In this document: positions 26,632 through 35,784 of the stretch, one piece after another | How positions within the stretch are numbered: position 1 is the stretch's first letter | Layout of the letters: each line of letters starts with the position of its first letter | Assembly (NCBI RefSeq): GCF_030604785.1 | Contig: NZ_JAUVVF010000020.1 | Span: 1-57,291 of the forward strand | Direction: 5' to 3' | DNA from: Paracoccus sp. (in: a-proteobacteria) | GTDB taxonomy: Bacteria > Pseudomonadota > Alphaproteobacteria > Rhodobacterales > Rhodobacteraceae | Length of the DNA: 57,291 bases | Notes under the pieces: model-generated | What the model saw: only the letters and a program-made list of their open reading frames with translations | Told to the model about the DNA's origin: nothing | Database searches by the model: none | Position numbers and translations under genes: made by a program

Positions 26632-27048
26632 ATGATCCGCTATGCCATGCGCTGCGACAAAGGGCATGAATTCGACGGCTGGTTCCGGTCGTCCGACGCC
26701 TGGGAGACGGCGCGCAGGGCCGGTGCGCTGTCCTGCGCCCATTGCGGCAGCAGCCAAGTCGAAAAGGCGCTGATGGCACCAAACGTCGCCTCAACCGAGG
26801 ATAAGCCCAGCCTGACCGCCCCCCGATCCGAGGCCGAGGCCGCGCTGGAAAAGCTGCGCCGGCATATCGAGACGAATTCCGATTACGTCGGCCTCAGCTT
26901 CGCCGACGAGGCCCGCGCGATGCATGAGGGACGCAGCCCGTCCCGCGCCATCCACGGCGAGGCGCGGCCCGACGACGCGCGCAAGCTGATCGAGGACGGC
27001 GTGCCGGTCGCCCCCCTGCCCTTTCTGCCGCGACGCAAGGCGAACTAG
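26632..27048 (+). CDS. DUF1178 family protein
   Basis: This 138-residue cytoplasmic protein begins IRYAMRCDKGHEFDGWFRSS, the start of DUF1178 proteins. The CxxxH (C8, H12) and CAHCG (C36-C39) pairs are likely zinc ligands. A basic C-terminal ALPFLPRRK-like tail is also typical. The family is found across alpha- and betaproteobacteria without a known role. It probably shares a transcript with waaA (13-nt gap, AGGAGC ribosome binding site). Confidence 0.9.
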   Translation: MIRYAMRCDKGHEFDGWFRSSDAWETARRAGALSCAHCGSSQVEKALMAPNVASTEDKPSLTAPRSEAEAALEKLRRHIETNSDYVGLSFADEARAMHEGRSPSRAIHGEARPDDARKLIEDGVPVAPLPFLPRRKAN

Positions 27049-27126
27049 ACCCGCCGCCTCTTGCGGTTTTTCACGCCCGCCCCTAGAAGCCCGCCCAATG
27101 GTCAACCCCTGGGCAGGAGGCTCTGC

Positions 27127-28383
27127 ATGCCCCTTCTGGTGATGAAATTCGGCGGAACGTCCGTGGCCGATCTGGATCGGATCCGGAACGCCGCCAAGAA
27201 GGTGCAGCGCGAGGTCGAGCGCGGCTATGACGTCATCGTCATCGTCAGCGCCATGTCGGGCAAGACGAACGAACTGGTGGGCTGGGTCGAGCAGACCTCG
27301 CCGCTGTTCGATGCGCGCGAATATGACGCGGTGGTCAGCTCGGGCGAGAACGTCACCGCCGGCCTGATGGCCCTGACGCTTCAGGAAATGGGCGTGCCCG
27401 CGCGCAGCTGGCAGGGCTGGCAGGTGCCGATCAACACGACCTCGGCCCATTCGGCGGCGCGCTTCGTGGACATCCCGCGCACCAATATCGACCAGAAATT
27501 CGCCGAAGGCATGAAGGTCGCCGTCGTGGCGGGCTTCCAGGGCCTGTCGCCCGAGGGCCGCATCACCACGCTTGGTCGGGGCGGGTCGGACACGACCGCC
27601 GTGGCCTTTGCCGCCGCATTCGAGGCCGAGCGCTGCGACATCTACACCGATGTGGACGGCGTCTACACGACCGATCCGCGCATCACCTCCAAGGCGCGCA
27701 AGCTGCCCCGCATCGCCTTCGAGGAAATGCTGGAACTGGCCTCGCTTGGCGCCAAGGTGCTTCAGACGCGCTCGGTCGAACTGGCGATGCGTTACAAGGT
27801 GCGCCTGCGGGTGCTATCCTCGTTCGAGGACGGGGACGAGACGTCTGGCACGCTGATCTGCGATGAGGATGAAATCATGGAATCGAAAGTCGTCAACGGC
27901 GTCGCCTCTTCGCGCGACGAGGCCAAGATCACGCTGGTCACGGTCGAGGACCGGCCCGGCATCTCGGCCGCCATCTTCGCGCCTCTGGCCGATGCGGGCG
28001 TCAATGTGGACATGATCGTCCAGAACATCTCGGAAAAGGATTATGACGATCACCCCGGTTCGGTGACGGACATGACCTTCTCGGTGCCGATCAACCAGGT
28101 TGAGCGCGCCAAGCGCGCCATGGAAGAGGCCCGCCAGGCCGGCACCATCGCCTATGACGAACTGGTCGTCGATACCGAGGTCGCCAAGGTCAGCGTCGTC
28201 GGCATCGGCATGCGCAGCCATGCGGGCGTCGCCGCCAAGATGTTCAAGGCGCTGGCCGACGAGAACGTCAACATCAAGGTCATCTCCACCTCCGAGATCA
28301 AGATTTCGGTGCTGATCGACCGGAAATACATGGAACTGGCCGTGCAGGCGCTGCATGATGCGTTCGAACTGGAGCAGGCGTAA
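27127..28383 (+). CDS. lysC: Aspartate kinase
   Basis: This 418-residue enzyme phosphorylates aspartate at the head of lysine, threonine, methionine and diaminopimelate synthesis. The kinase domain starts [15 protein letters not shown], with [16 protein letters not shown] near residues 156-171. Two ACT domains fill the C-terminal 150 residues and would bind the feedback inhibitor. I chose the ATG at 27127, since GCAGGAGG precedes it and the KFGGTS motif starts seven residues in. It is a stand-alone kinase without a fused homoserine dehydrogenase. Confidence 0.97.
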   Translation: MPLLVMKFGGTSVADLDRIRNAAKKVQREVERGYDVIVIVSAMSGKTNELVGWVEQTSPLFDAREYDAVVSSGENVTAGLMALTLQEMGVPARSWQGWQVPINTTSAHSAARFVDIPRTNIDQKFAEGMKVAVVAGFQGLSPEGRITTLGRGGSDTTAVAFAAAFEAERCDIYTDVDGVYTTDPRITSKARKLPRIAFEEMLELASLGAKVLQTRSVELAMRYKVRLRVLSSFEDGDETSGTLICDEDEIMESKVVNGVASSRDEAKITLVTVEDRPGISAAIFAPLADAGVNVDMIVQNISEKDYDDHPGSVTDMTFSVPINQVERAKRAMEEARQAGTIAYDELVVDTEVAKVSVVGIGMRSHAGVAAKMFKALADENVNIKVISTSEIKISVLIDRKYMELAVQALHDAFELEQA

Positions 28384-28411
28384 ACCCTCAGGGTTTTCCT
28401 GATGTCGAAAG

Positions 28412-28437
28412 GCGCGCCCCGTCGCAAGGGGGCGCGC
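28412..28437 (+). terminator. GC-rich stem-loop between lysC and ptsP
   Basis: GCGCGCCCC at 28412-28420 pairs perfectly with GGGGCGCGC at 28429-28437 around an 8-nt loop. A second small repeat, AAACCCT/AGGGTTT, directly follows the lysC stop. No T run follows the main stem, so it may attenuate rather than end transcription into ptsP. Confidence 0.45.
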
Positions 28438-28459
28438 GCGGTCAAGGGGCGGGCAGGCG

Positions 28460-30706
28460 ATGCAGGATCGCACCGATGGCGACTCGCGCAGGCTGCTGCG
28501 GCGGCTCAAGGAAATCCTGTCGGCGCCCGGTGACGGGCAGGACCGGCTGGACCGGATCACCCATCTGATCGCGGATTCGATGGGGACCGAGGTCTGCTCG
28601 ATCTATCTGTTCCGCGATCCCGAGACGCTTGAGCTGTGCGCCACCGAGGGCCTTCGGGCCGAGGCCGTCCACCAGACGCGGATGCGCCTGGGCGAGGGTC
28701 TGGTGGGGCGCGTGGCCCGGACCGGGCGCAACGTGAACACCGCCAATGCCCCCGCCGAGCCCGGCTTCCGCTTCATGCCCGAGACCGGCGAAGAGGTCTT
28801 TCCCAGCTTTCTCGGCGTGCCGATCCAGCGCGTCGGCGAAAGGCTGGGCGTGCTGGTCGTGCAATGCCGCGACGCGCGCCTGTTCAGCGAGGACGAGATC
28901 TACGGCCTCGAAGTCGTGGCGATGGTGCTGGCCGAGATGACGGAACTGGGCGCCTTTCAGGGCGACCAGGCCGACTCCATGCCCCGCGCTCACCGCTTTC
29001 CGCAGATGTTCCGCGGCGCGACCGGGCAGGAGGGCGCGGCAGCCGGCCATGTCTGGCTGCACGAGCCGCGCGTCGTCGTGGCCAACCCTGTCGGCGACGA
29101 TCCCGAAAAGGAGCTGGCCCGCCTGCATGAAGGCGTGGACCGGCTGCGCAGCACCGTCGACAAGATGGTCGCCGCCGCCGATATGGGCGGCGAGGGCGAC
29201 CACGCCGCCGTGCTGGAAGCCTATCGCATGTTCGCCCATTCGCGCAGCTGGCTGCGCCGCATGGAAGAGGATATCCGCCTTGGCCTGTCCGCCGAGGCCG
29301 CCGTCGAGAAGGAACAATCCGCCGCACGCGCCCGGCTGGAAATGGCCGCCGACCCCTATCTGCGCGACCGGCTGCACGATCTGGACGACCTGTCGAACCG
29401 CCTGCTGCGCATCCTGACGGGACAGGGCCACGATACCGGCGCCGAGATGCCCGCCGATCCGATCCTGGTGGCGCGCAATATCGGCCCGGCCGAACTGCTG
29501 GAATATGGCCGCCGCCTGCGCGGGGTCGTGCTGGAGGAAGGCTCGGTCGGCAGCCATGCCGCCATCGTCGCGCGCGCTCTGGCCATTCCGCTGGTGATCC
29601 ACGCCGCCCGCATCACGACCGAGGCGCTGAACGGCGATCCGATCCTTGTCGATGGCGATCAGGGCGTCGTCCATCTGCGGCCCGAGGAAAGCGTCGCCAA
29701 GGCGTTTCTGGACAAGATCGCCATGCAGGCGGCAGCGCAGGACCGCTATGCCAGCCTGCGCGACCTGCCCGCGACCTCGACCTGCGGCACGAATGTGCAG
29801 CTCTACATGAATGCCGGGCTGATGGCCGACCTGCCCTCGCTCGAGGGGTCGGGGGCCGAGGGCGTAGGCCTTTTCCGCACGGAATTGCAGTTCCTGATTC
29901 GCAGCCACGTCCCCAAGCGCGCCGAACTGGCCGGGCTTTACCGCCGCGTGCTGGACAGCGCGCAGGGCAAGCCCGTGCATTTCCGCACGCTGGATATCGG
30001 CTCGGACAAGGTGCTGCCCTACATGAAGCCGCAGGACGAGCCCAACCCGGCGATGGGCTGGCGCGCCATCCGCGTGGGTCTGGACAAGCGCGGCATCCTG
30101 CGGATGCAGCTTCAGGCGCTGATCCGCGCCAGCGTCGGGCGTCCGCTGCATGTGATGTTCCCCTTCATCACCGACATCACCGAATACGAGGCGGCCTACC
30201 GCATCCTGATGCAAGAAATGGCGCGCGAGCAGCGGCTGGGCCACGACATGCCTAGCGACATCCGCGTGGGCGCCATGCTCGAGACCCCGTCGCTGGCCTT
30301 CGCGCCCAGGAAATTCTACGAGATGTGCGACTTCATCTCGGTCGGCGGCAACGATCTCAAGCAGTTCTTCTTTGCCGCAGACCGCGAGAACGAACGCGTG
30401 CGCCGCCGTTACGACACGCTCAGCCTGTCCTTCCTGACGCTGCTGCGCCAAATCGTGGAACGCTGCGACGAGGCTCGCGTGCCCCTGTCCTTCTGCGGCG
30501 AGGATGCGGGCCGACCCATCGAGGCGCTGGTCCTGGCCGCCCTGGGCTTCCGGCGGCTGTCGATGCGTCCGGCCTCGATCGGGCCGGTCAAGCACCTGAT
30601 CCGCCGCGTCTCGCTGATCGAGCTGCGGCAGGTCATCGACGAGGCCATCGAGGCGGGCATGCCCACCGTGCGCGGCCCCGTGACGGCCTGGCTGGCCCGC
30701 CAGTAG
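28460..30706 (+). CDS. ptsP: PEP-protein phosphotransferase with GAF domain (enzyme I-Ntr)
   Basis: This 748-residue first enzyme of the nitrogen-type phosphotransferase system passes phosphate from PEP to NPr. A GAF sensor domain covers residues 1-165. The enzyme I N-terminal, HPr-interacting part follows, with the phosphorylated histidine at H366 (GSVGSHAAIVAR). The PEP-binding TIM barrel starts near 420 and includes GVGLFRTELQFL, RTLDIGSDK and the late SFCGEDAGRP cysteine. GAF domains in this family sense glutamine or 2-oxoglutarate balance. The order lysC-ptsP is common in alphaproteobacteria. Confidence 0.96.
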   Translation: MQDRTDGDSRRLLRRLKEILSAPGDGQDRLDRITHLIADSMGTEVCSIYLFRDPETLELCATEGLRAEAVHQTRMRLGEGLVGRVARTGRNVNTANAPAEPGFRFMPETGEEVFPSFLGVPIQRVGERLGVLVVQCRDARLFSEDEIYGLEVVAMVLAEMTELGAFQGDQADSMPRAHRFPQMFRGATGQEGAAAGHVWLHEPRVVVANPVGDDPEKELARLHEGVDRLRSTVDKMVAAADMGGEGDHAAVLEAYRMFAHSRSWLRRMEEDIRLGLSAEAAVEKEQSAARARLEMAADPYLRDRLHDLDDLSNRLLRILTGQGHDTGAEMPADPILVARNIGPAELLEYGRRLRGVVLEEGSVGSHAAIVARALAIPLVIHAARITTEALNGDPILVDGDQGVVHLRPEESVAKAFLDKIAMQAAAQDRYASLRDLPATSTCGTNVQLYMNAGLMADLPSLEGSGAEGVGLFRTELQFLIRSHVPKRAELAGLYRRVLDSAQGKPVHFRTLDIGSDKVLPYMKPQDEPNPAMGWRAIRVGLDKRGILRMQLQALIRASVGRPLHVMFPFITDITEYEAAYRILMQEMAREQRLGHDMPSDIRVGAMLETPSLAFAPRKFYEMCDFISVGGNDLKQFFFAADRENERVRRRYDTLSLSFLTLLRQIVERCDEARVPLSFCGEDAGRPIEALVLAALGFRRLSMRPASIGPVKHLIRRVSLIELRQVIDEAIEAGMPTVRGPVTAWLARQ

Positions 30707-30775
30707 CGGCCTGCCCTGCCCGCGCGCGGATCGGGCCTTTCCTTGCCGATCGGCTCAAGATCGCGGCAAGGGCGC

Positions 30776-30804
30776 TTGCTGCGCTGCGGCGGCAGGCTTA
30801 TGAT
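30776..30804 (+). promoter_or_regulatory. Candidate sigma-70-type promoter of opgGHC
   Basis: TTGCTG at 30776-30781 and TATGAT at 30799-30804 are separated by 17 nt, 28 nt before the opgG ATG. The -10 matches consensus in five of six positions, the -35 only in its TTG. Confidence 0.5.
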
Positions 30805-30832
30805 ACGGAAAGATTTTCGGAACATCGGTGAG

Positions 30833-32377
30833 ATGAAGCGTCGTCAATTCCTCAATGCAGCCACTGCGATGGCTGCCGGTGGTGCAGTTCTGGCCGGGTC
30901 GGCCGGTGCCGAACCTGCGGCCGATCCCGCCGCCATCGGTCCCCAGCCCTTCGGCTTCGAACATGTCGCGGCGATCGCGGCGGAACGCGCGACGCGGGTC
31001 TATCAGCAGCCGATCTCGCAACTGGTGGGCAGCTTCGCCAATCTGAACTACGACCAGTATCGCGCCATCCGCTTTCGCCGCGACCGCGATCCCCTGGGCG
31101 CCGGCGGCGCCTTCGGGATGGACCTGCTGTCGCCGGGCATGATCTTCTACGAGCCCGTCCAGATCAGCATCGTGCGAAACGGCGTTGCGCGGCACCTGCC
31201 CTTTGACCCGGCGATGCTGGAATTCGACCCCTCGCATTTCCCTGACGGCGCGGACCTGTCCACGGTGGGCAATATGGGCTGGTCGGGCTTTCGCATCCGC
31301 ACGGCGCTGAACCGCCCCGACGTGATGGACGAGTTTCTGGTCTTCCAGGGGGCCAGCTATTTCCGCGCGGTGGCGCGCGGCACGCTCTACGGGTTGTCCG
31401 CCCGCGGGCTTGCGATCAAGACCGGCAGCCCGGATGGCGAGGAATTCCCGCTTTTCACCGATTTCTGGATTCACCAGCCCGAACCGGGCGACAATTTCGT
31501 GCGAATCCACGCGGTTCTGGACAGCCGGTCAGTTGCAGGGGCCTACGAATTCACCGTCCATCCCGGCGCGACGACCATGGTCGAGACGCGCATGGCGCTG
31601 TTCCCGCGCGTCGATCTGCGCGAGACGGGGCTGGCGCCGCTGACCTCGATGTTCTGGTTCAGCCCGGCCTCGCGACGGGTGGTCGACGATTACCGCCCCG
31701 CCTGCCACGACAGCGACGGTTTGCAGATGCATACGGGCGCCGGGCAGGCGCTGTGGCGGGGGCTGATGTCGCCGCGCAATCTTCAGATCAGCAGCTTCGT
31801 GGACAACAACCCTCGCGGCTTCGGCCTGATCCAGCGCGCCCGCGACTTCGAGACCTATCAGGACGCCGAGGCGATGTATCACCTGCGCCCCTCGACCTGG
31901 ATCGAGCCGGTCGGCGATTGGGGCGAGGGCGAGGTCCGGCTGGTCGAGATCCCGGTCGAGAATGAGTTCAACGACAACATCGTCAGCTATTGGGTGCCCA
32001 AGGCGCCGATCACGCGCGGGCAGCGGCACGAATACCGCTATCGCATGGGCTTTTCGGCGCTGCCCCCCGACGACATGCCGCTGGCCCGCGTGCGTCAGGT
32101 GCGCTCGGGGCGGTCGATCAATGTCGAGACGACGCGCAGCTTCATCATCGATTACGAATTGCCGATGTTCCGCGACGAACTGCCCCAGATCCAGGTCAAG
32201 GCCTCGGCGGGCAATATCGTGCATGCCTATCTCAAGCGGCTTCCCGACCAGCAATCCCTGCGCCTCGCCTTCGAGTTCGAGCCGGGTCGCGCCCAGCTGG
32301 CCGACCTGCAGGCCGTGCTGACCGATCCCGAGGGTCGCGCGCTGTCCGAGACCTGGCTGACGCGCTGGACCGCATGA
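30833..32377 (+). CDS. opgG: Glucan biosynthesis protein OpgG, periplasmic
   Basis: This 514-residue protein acts in osmoregulated periplasmic glucan (OPG) synthesis. It begins MKRRQFLNAATAMAAGG, a twin-arginine-type signal cleaved near SAGA-EPA. The mature part has OpgG/MdoG signatures such as FGFEHVAAIA, YDQYRAIRF, QGASYFRAV and FDFYSWIHQP-like FTDFWIHQPEPGDNF. I used the ATG at 30833, since the open frame upstream lacks a signal. The stop overlaps the opgH ATG (ATGA). OpgG is proposed to shape or branch the glucan backbone made by OpgH. Confidence 0.95.
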   Translation: MKRRQFLNAATAMAAGGAVLAGSAGAEPAADPAAIGPQPFGFEHVAAIAAERATRVYQQPISQLVGSFANLNYDQYRAIRFRRDRDPLGAGGAFGMDLLSPGMIFYEPVQISIVRNGVARHLPFDPAMLEFDPSHFPDGADLSTVGNMGWSGFRIRTALNRPDVMDEFLVFQGASYFRAVARGTLYGLSARGLAIKTGSPDGEEFPLFTDFWIHQPEPGDNFVRIHAVLDSRSVAGAYEFTVHPGATTMVETRMALFPRVDLRETGLAPLTSMFWFSPASRRVVDDYRPACHDSDGLQMHTGAGQALWRGLMSPRNLQISSFVDNNPRGFGLIQRARDFETYQDAEAMYHLRPSTWIEPVGDWGEGEVRLVEIPVENEFNDNIVSYWVPKAPITRGQRHEYRYRMGFSALPPDDMPLARVRQVRSGRSINVETTRSFIIDYELPMFRDELPQIQVKASAGNIVHAYLKRLPDQQSLRLAFEFEPGRAQLADLQAVLTDPEGRALSETWLTRWTA

Positions 32378-34494
32378 CAAGGCCGCAGATGATGAGCGGA
32401 AAGCCGCTTCACGCGGCCGCGCGCGACATGGCATCCGCCATGCCGCCCGAGGCGCCTCTGGCCATGCCGGTCCAGGATTTCCGGGCGGCCCATCGCGGCG
32501 GCCCTGCGCGGCAGATGAACTCGATCCGCGTCTGGGCGGCGCGGCTGGTGGCCTTTGGCGGCACGGCGGCGATCGCGGTTCTGGGGTTCCGGCAGATGCT
32601 GGCGACCTTCGGCGCCGATCCGACGCTGATGCAGATGGCGTTCCTGGCGCTGTTCGTTCCGACCTTCGCCTGGGTGGGTTTCTCCTTCTGCGCGACGGTC
32701 GCGGGCTTTCTGGCGCCGCGCCTGACCACGCCCGAGGATGCGGGCAATGCCCGCCTGGCCGTGGTGATGCCCATCTATCACGAGGATGCCTCGGCCAGCA
32801 TCAGCCTGCTTGTGGCGCTGGCGCGCGAACTGGCCGCCGAGGGCATGGCCGAGCGCACCGAGATCTTCGTTCTGTCAGACAGCCGCGATGCCGCGATCGC
32901 GGTTCAGGAAAGCCAGGCGCTGGCCGCCGCGCGGGCGCTGTCGCCGCTGCCGATCTGGTATCGCCGCCGCGCCGACAACGAGGACCGCAAATCCGGCAAC
33001 ATCGCGGAATTCCTGCGTCGATGGGGCGGCCGCTTTGACCAGCTTGTCGTGCTGGACGCCGACAGCGTCATGAGCGGCCAGACCATCCGAGAATTGTCCG
33101 CGCGCATGGCCGCCGACCCCGCCATCGGGCTGATCCAGACCATGCCCATGCTGGTCGGAGGCGAGACGATCCTGGCCCGTCAGACCCAGTTCGCCGGTCG
33201 CGTCTACGGCCCGATGATCGCGCGCGGCGTCTCGGCCTGGTCGGGCGATACGGGGAATTACTGGGGCCACAACGCCATCATCCGCGTCGAGGCCTTCGCA
33301 CAGGCCTGCGGCCTGCCGCGCCTGCCGGGCCGTCCGCCCTTTGGCGGCACGATCCTCAGCCACGATTTCGTCGAGGCTGCGGCGCTCTGCCGGGCGGGCT
33401 GGAAGGTGCGGCTGGATCACGACCTGCGCGGCAGCTACGAGGGCTGCCCGCCCACCCTGATGGACATGGCCGCCCGCGAGCGCCGTTGGGCGCAGGGCAA
33501 CCTGCAGCACGCGCGGCTTCTGGGCATGAACGGGATGCGCGGGATCAGCCGGGCGCATTTCATCATCGGCATGATGGGCTTCCTGATGAGCCCGATCTGG
33601 CTGGCACTGATCCTCGTGGGCCTTGTCCTGTCGGCGACGGTGCTTCTGTCCACACCCGAATACTTCCCGAACGCCTATCAGCTTTTCCCCGAATGGCCGG
33701 TCTTCGACAGCCGCCGGATGCTGTGGCTGTTCGCCATCGCGATGGCGCTGCTGCTGCTGCCCAAGTTCATCGCGACCTTCCGGGCCTGGGCGCGGCCTCT
33801 GGCGCGCAATTCGGGCGGGCGCGTGCGGATATTCGCCAGCGCCATCTTCGAGACGGTGCTGTCGGCGCTGATCGCGCCCGTGCAGATGCTGGTCCAGACC
33901 CGCCAGATCGCCGAGATCCTGCAGGGCCGCGACAGCGGCTGGAACCCGCAGATCCGGGCCGGCCATGTGCCGGGCTGGGGGCTGGTGCTGCGCCATCACT
34001 GGTCCCATGTGCTGCTGGGGCTGGGAACGCTGGTCGTGCTGTGGCAATTCTCGCCGCCGCAGCTGATCTGGCTGTCTCCGATCCTGGCCGGGCTGATCCT
34101 GTCGCCGCTGACGGCGCGGCTGTCGGCCAGCGCGGTGCTGGGCCGCTGGACGCGGATGCGCGGCCTGCTGGTCACGCCCGAGGAACGCGACCCGCCCTCG
34201 ATCCTGACCGAGGCCGCCGCCATCGCCCGCGCCCTGCCCGCGCCTGTCAGCGGCCGCGAGGCGCTGCTGCGGCTGGGGCGTGATCCGCAGGTGATGCAGA
34301 ACCATCTGGCCGCCCTGCCCCCCTCCGAGGGCGATCTGCCGACGGCGCTGGCGCTGCTGCGCGTGACGGCGGGCGCCAAGATCGACCATGCCCGCAGCCA
34401 GTCCGAGGCGCTGGATTATCTGGACCCGGCGGAAACCGACGCGCTGGTCTCGGACCGGGCGCTTCTGGCCCGCTGGAGCGCGCTGCCCGCATGA
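32374..34494 (+). CDS. opgH: Glucan glucosyltransferase OpgH
   Basis: This 706-residue inner-membrane GT2-family transferase polymerises UDP-glucose into the OPG backbone and passes it to the periplasm. Two membrane segments occur near residues 55-105 and several more after 390. The catalytic loop holds VVMPIYHEDAS, VVLDADSVMSG (the DxD-type motif), LSHDFVEAA and ERRWAQGNLQH, the QxxRW-type motif. The start used is the ATGA overlap with opgG; the in-frame upstream extension is inside opgG. opgC follows with another 4-nt overlap. Confidence 0.96.
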   Translation: MTRPQMMSGKPLHAAARDMASAMPPEAPLAMPVQDFRAAHRGGPARQMNSIRVWAARLVAFGGTAAIAVLGFRQMLATFGADPTLMQMAFLALFVPTFAWVGFSFCATVAGFLAPRLTTPEDAGNARLAVVMPIYHEDASASISLLVALARELAAEGMAERTEIFVLSDSRDAAIAVQESQALAAARALSPLPIWYRRRADNEDRKSGNIAEFLRRWGGRFDQLVVLDADSVMSGQTIRELSARMAADPAIGLIQTMPMLVGGETILARQTQFAGRVYGPMIARGVSAWSGDTGNYWGHNAIIRVEAFAQACGLPRLPGRPPFGGTILSHDFVEAAALCRAGWKVRLDHDLRGSYEGCPPTLMDMAARERRWAQGNLQHARLLGMNGMRGISRAHFIIGMMGFLMSPIWLALILVGLVLSATVLLSTPEYFPNAYQLFPEWPVFDSRRMLWLFAIAMALLLLPKFIATFRAWARPLARNSGGRVRIFASAIFETVLSALIAPVQMLVQTRQIAEILQGRDSGWNPQIRAGHVPGWGLVLRHHWSHVLLGLGTLVVLWQFSPPQLIWLSPILAGLILSPLTARLSASAVLGRWTRMRGLLVTPEERDPPSILTEAAAIARALPAPVSGREALLRLGRDPQVMQNHLAALPPSEGDLPTALALLRVTAGAKIDHARSQSEALDYLDPAETDALVSDRALLARWSALPA

Positions 34495-35660
34495 ACCGCC
34501 TGATCACGCTGGACATGCTGCGCGGCTATGCGCTGCTCAGCATCATGGTCAACCACATGCCGGTCTCGGTCATGCGGGGGGTGACGCTGCCGAACTTCTC
34601 GATCTTCGACGCATCCGAATTGTTCGTGCTGCTGTCGGGGTTCCTGGTCGGAATGGTCTGGCTGTCGGTCGAGCGGCGCGAGGGACAGCGCAGCGCGCAA
34701 TGGCGCTTTGCCCGCCGCGCCTTCGAGGTCTGGCGCGCGATGATCCTGATCGGCGTGCTGATGGCGCTGCTGTCTGCGGCGCTTCTGGCGGCGGGGATGA
34801 AGCATACCGCGATCTGGAACCAATACGCGGTCTGGGTGATCGAGAACCCGCTTGGCTATATCGGCTCGCTGGCCTCGCTGTGGTTGCAGCCCAACATCGT
34901 CGACGTGCTGGCAGTCTATGTCGTGCTTCTGGCGGTGACGCCGCTGATCGTGCCGCTGATGCTGCGCTGGCCGTTGATCATCGCCGTGGCCCTGGTCGCG
35001 ATCTGGTGGCACGGGCCAGAGCTGAACAGCCTGCTGCCGAACCATCGCCGTCAGGGCGGGCTGCTGTTCAACCCCTTCGGCTGGCAGCTTCTGTTCTTCT
35101 CGGGCGTGGCGATGGGCCTTTTCCGGGACAGGATCATGGCCGCGCTTCTGCCGCGCCGGCATCTGGTGACGGCGCTGGCCCTTGGCATGTTCGCCTTCGG
35201 TTGCGCCATCGTCATCGCGGCCCGCATCGGAGAACCCGCTCTGGCCGTCAGGCAGGCGATGCGGATGGTCTATGGCACGATCGACAAATGGAACCTCGAC
35301 GGCACCCGCTATCTGGCGATCATGGCGGCGACCTGGCTGGTCGTGGTGCCGCTTGGCCCGCTGATGGCGCGGATCGCCGCCAGCAGGCCGGGCGTCTGGA
35401 TGCAGCAGATCGGGCGCGGCGGCCTGTGGTCCTTTGGCGCCTGCGTGCTGCTGTCGGTGCTGGGCGACGCCCTGCAGATGAACCCCGAAGGGCAGTCTGT
35501 CGCCGCCCGGCTGGCGGTGGATGTCTGGGCCTGCATCGCCCTGTGGTGGCTGTCCGTCCTGTGGCTGCGCCACGGCGATCCCTGGCGGCGGGCGCAAAGG
35601 GCCCGCCGGGCCGAACGGCGGCTGGCGCGGGCCGCGGCTCGGGCGGCGTCACGCGGGTGA
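34491..35660 (+). CDS. opgC: OpgC-like membrane acyltransferase (glucan substitution)
   Basis: This 389-residue multi-pass membrane protein has about ten hydrophobic segments and starts RLITLDMLRGYALLSIMVNH, the OpgC/acyltransferase-3-like opening with its conserved R, D and H. FDASELFVLLSGFLVGMVW is also typical. In Rhodobacter sphaeroides OpgC adds succinyl groups to periplasmic glucans, making them anionic, and the same role is likely here. It is translationally coupled to opgH. The opgI and opgD genes found in the Rhodobacter operon are absent. Confidence 0.92.
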   Translation: MNRLITLDMLRGYALLSIMVNHMPVSVMRGVTLPNFSIFDASELFVLLSGFLVGMVWLSVERREGQRSAQWRFARRAFEVWRAMILIGVLMALLSAALLAAGMKHTAIWNQYAVWVIENPLGYIGSLASLWLQPNIVDVLAVYVVLLAVTPLIVPLMLRWPLIIAVALVAIWWHGPELNSLLPNHRRQGGLLFNPFGWQLLFFSGVAMGLFRDRIMAALLPRRHLVTALALGMFAFGCAIVIAARIGEPALAVRQAMRMVYGTIDKWNLDGTRYLAIMAATWLVVVPLGPLMARIAASRPGVWMQQIGRGGLWSFGACVLLSVLGDALQMNPEGQSVAARLAVDVWACIALWWLSVLWLRHGDPWRRAQRARRAERRLARAAARAASRG

Positions 35661-35697
35661 CGCAGCGGGGGTGACGGGCGCAAGGGAATCGTCTAAA

Positions 35698-35748
35698 GCG
35701 CCTTCACGAAACGGTCACATCAGCTGACGACGGGTCACGAGAAGGCGC
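35698..35748. promoter_or_regulatory. Inverted-repeat element upstream of nadA
   Basis: GCGCCTTC at 35698-35705 is exactly complementary to GAAGGCGC at 35741-35748. Inside are GTCA-N7-TGAC (35714-35728) and two GTCAC copies (35714, 35734). It lies 36 nt before the nadA TTG and 37 nt after the opgC stop, so it could be an operator, a leader structure or the opg terminator. Confidence 0.4.
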
Positions 35749-35784
35749 GGCATCGCCCGCCACCGCACCGGAGGAGGAGCCGAG

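Noticed and set aside
35657..35675. Two GTGAC direct repeats at the opgC stop
   Set aside because: One overlaps the opgC coding end and the spacing is unremarkable in this GC-rich sequence; not enough for a separate site.
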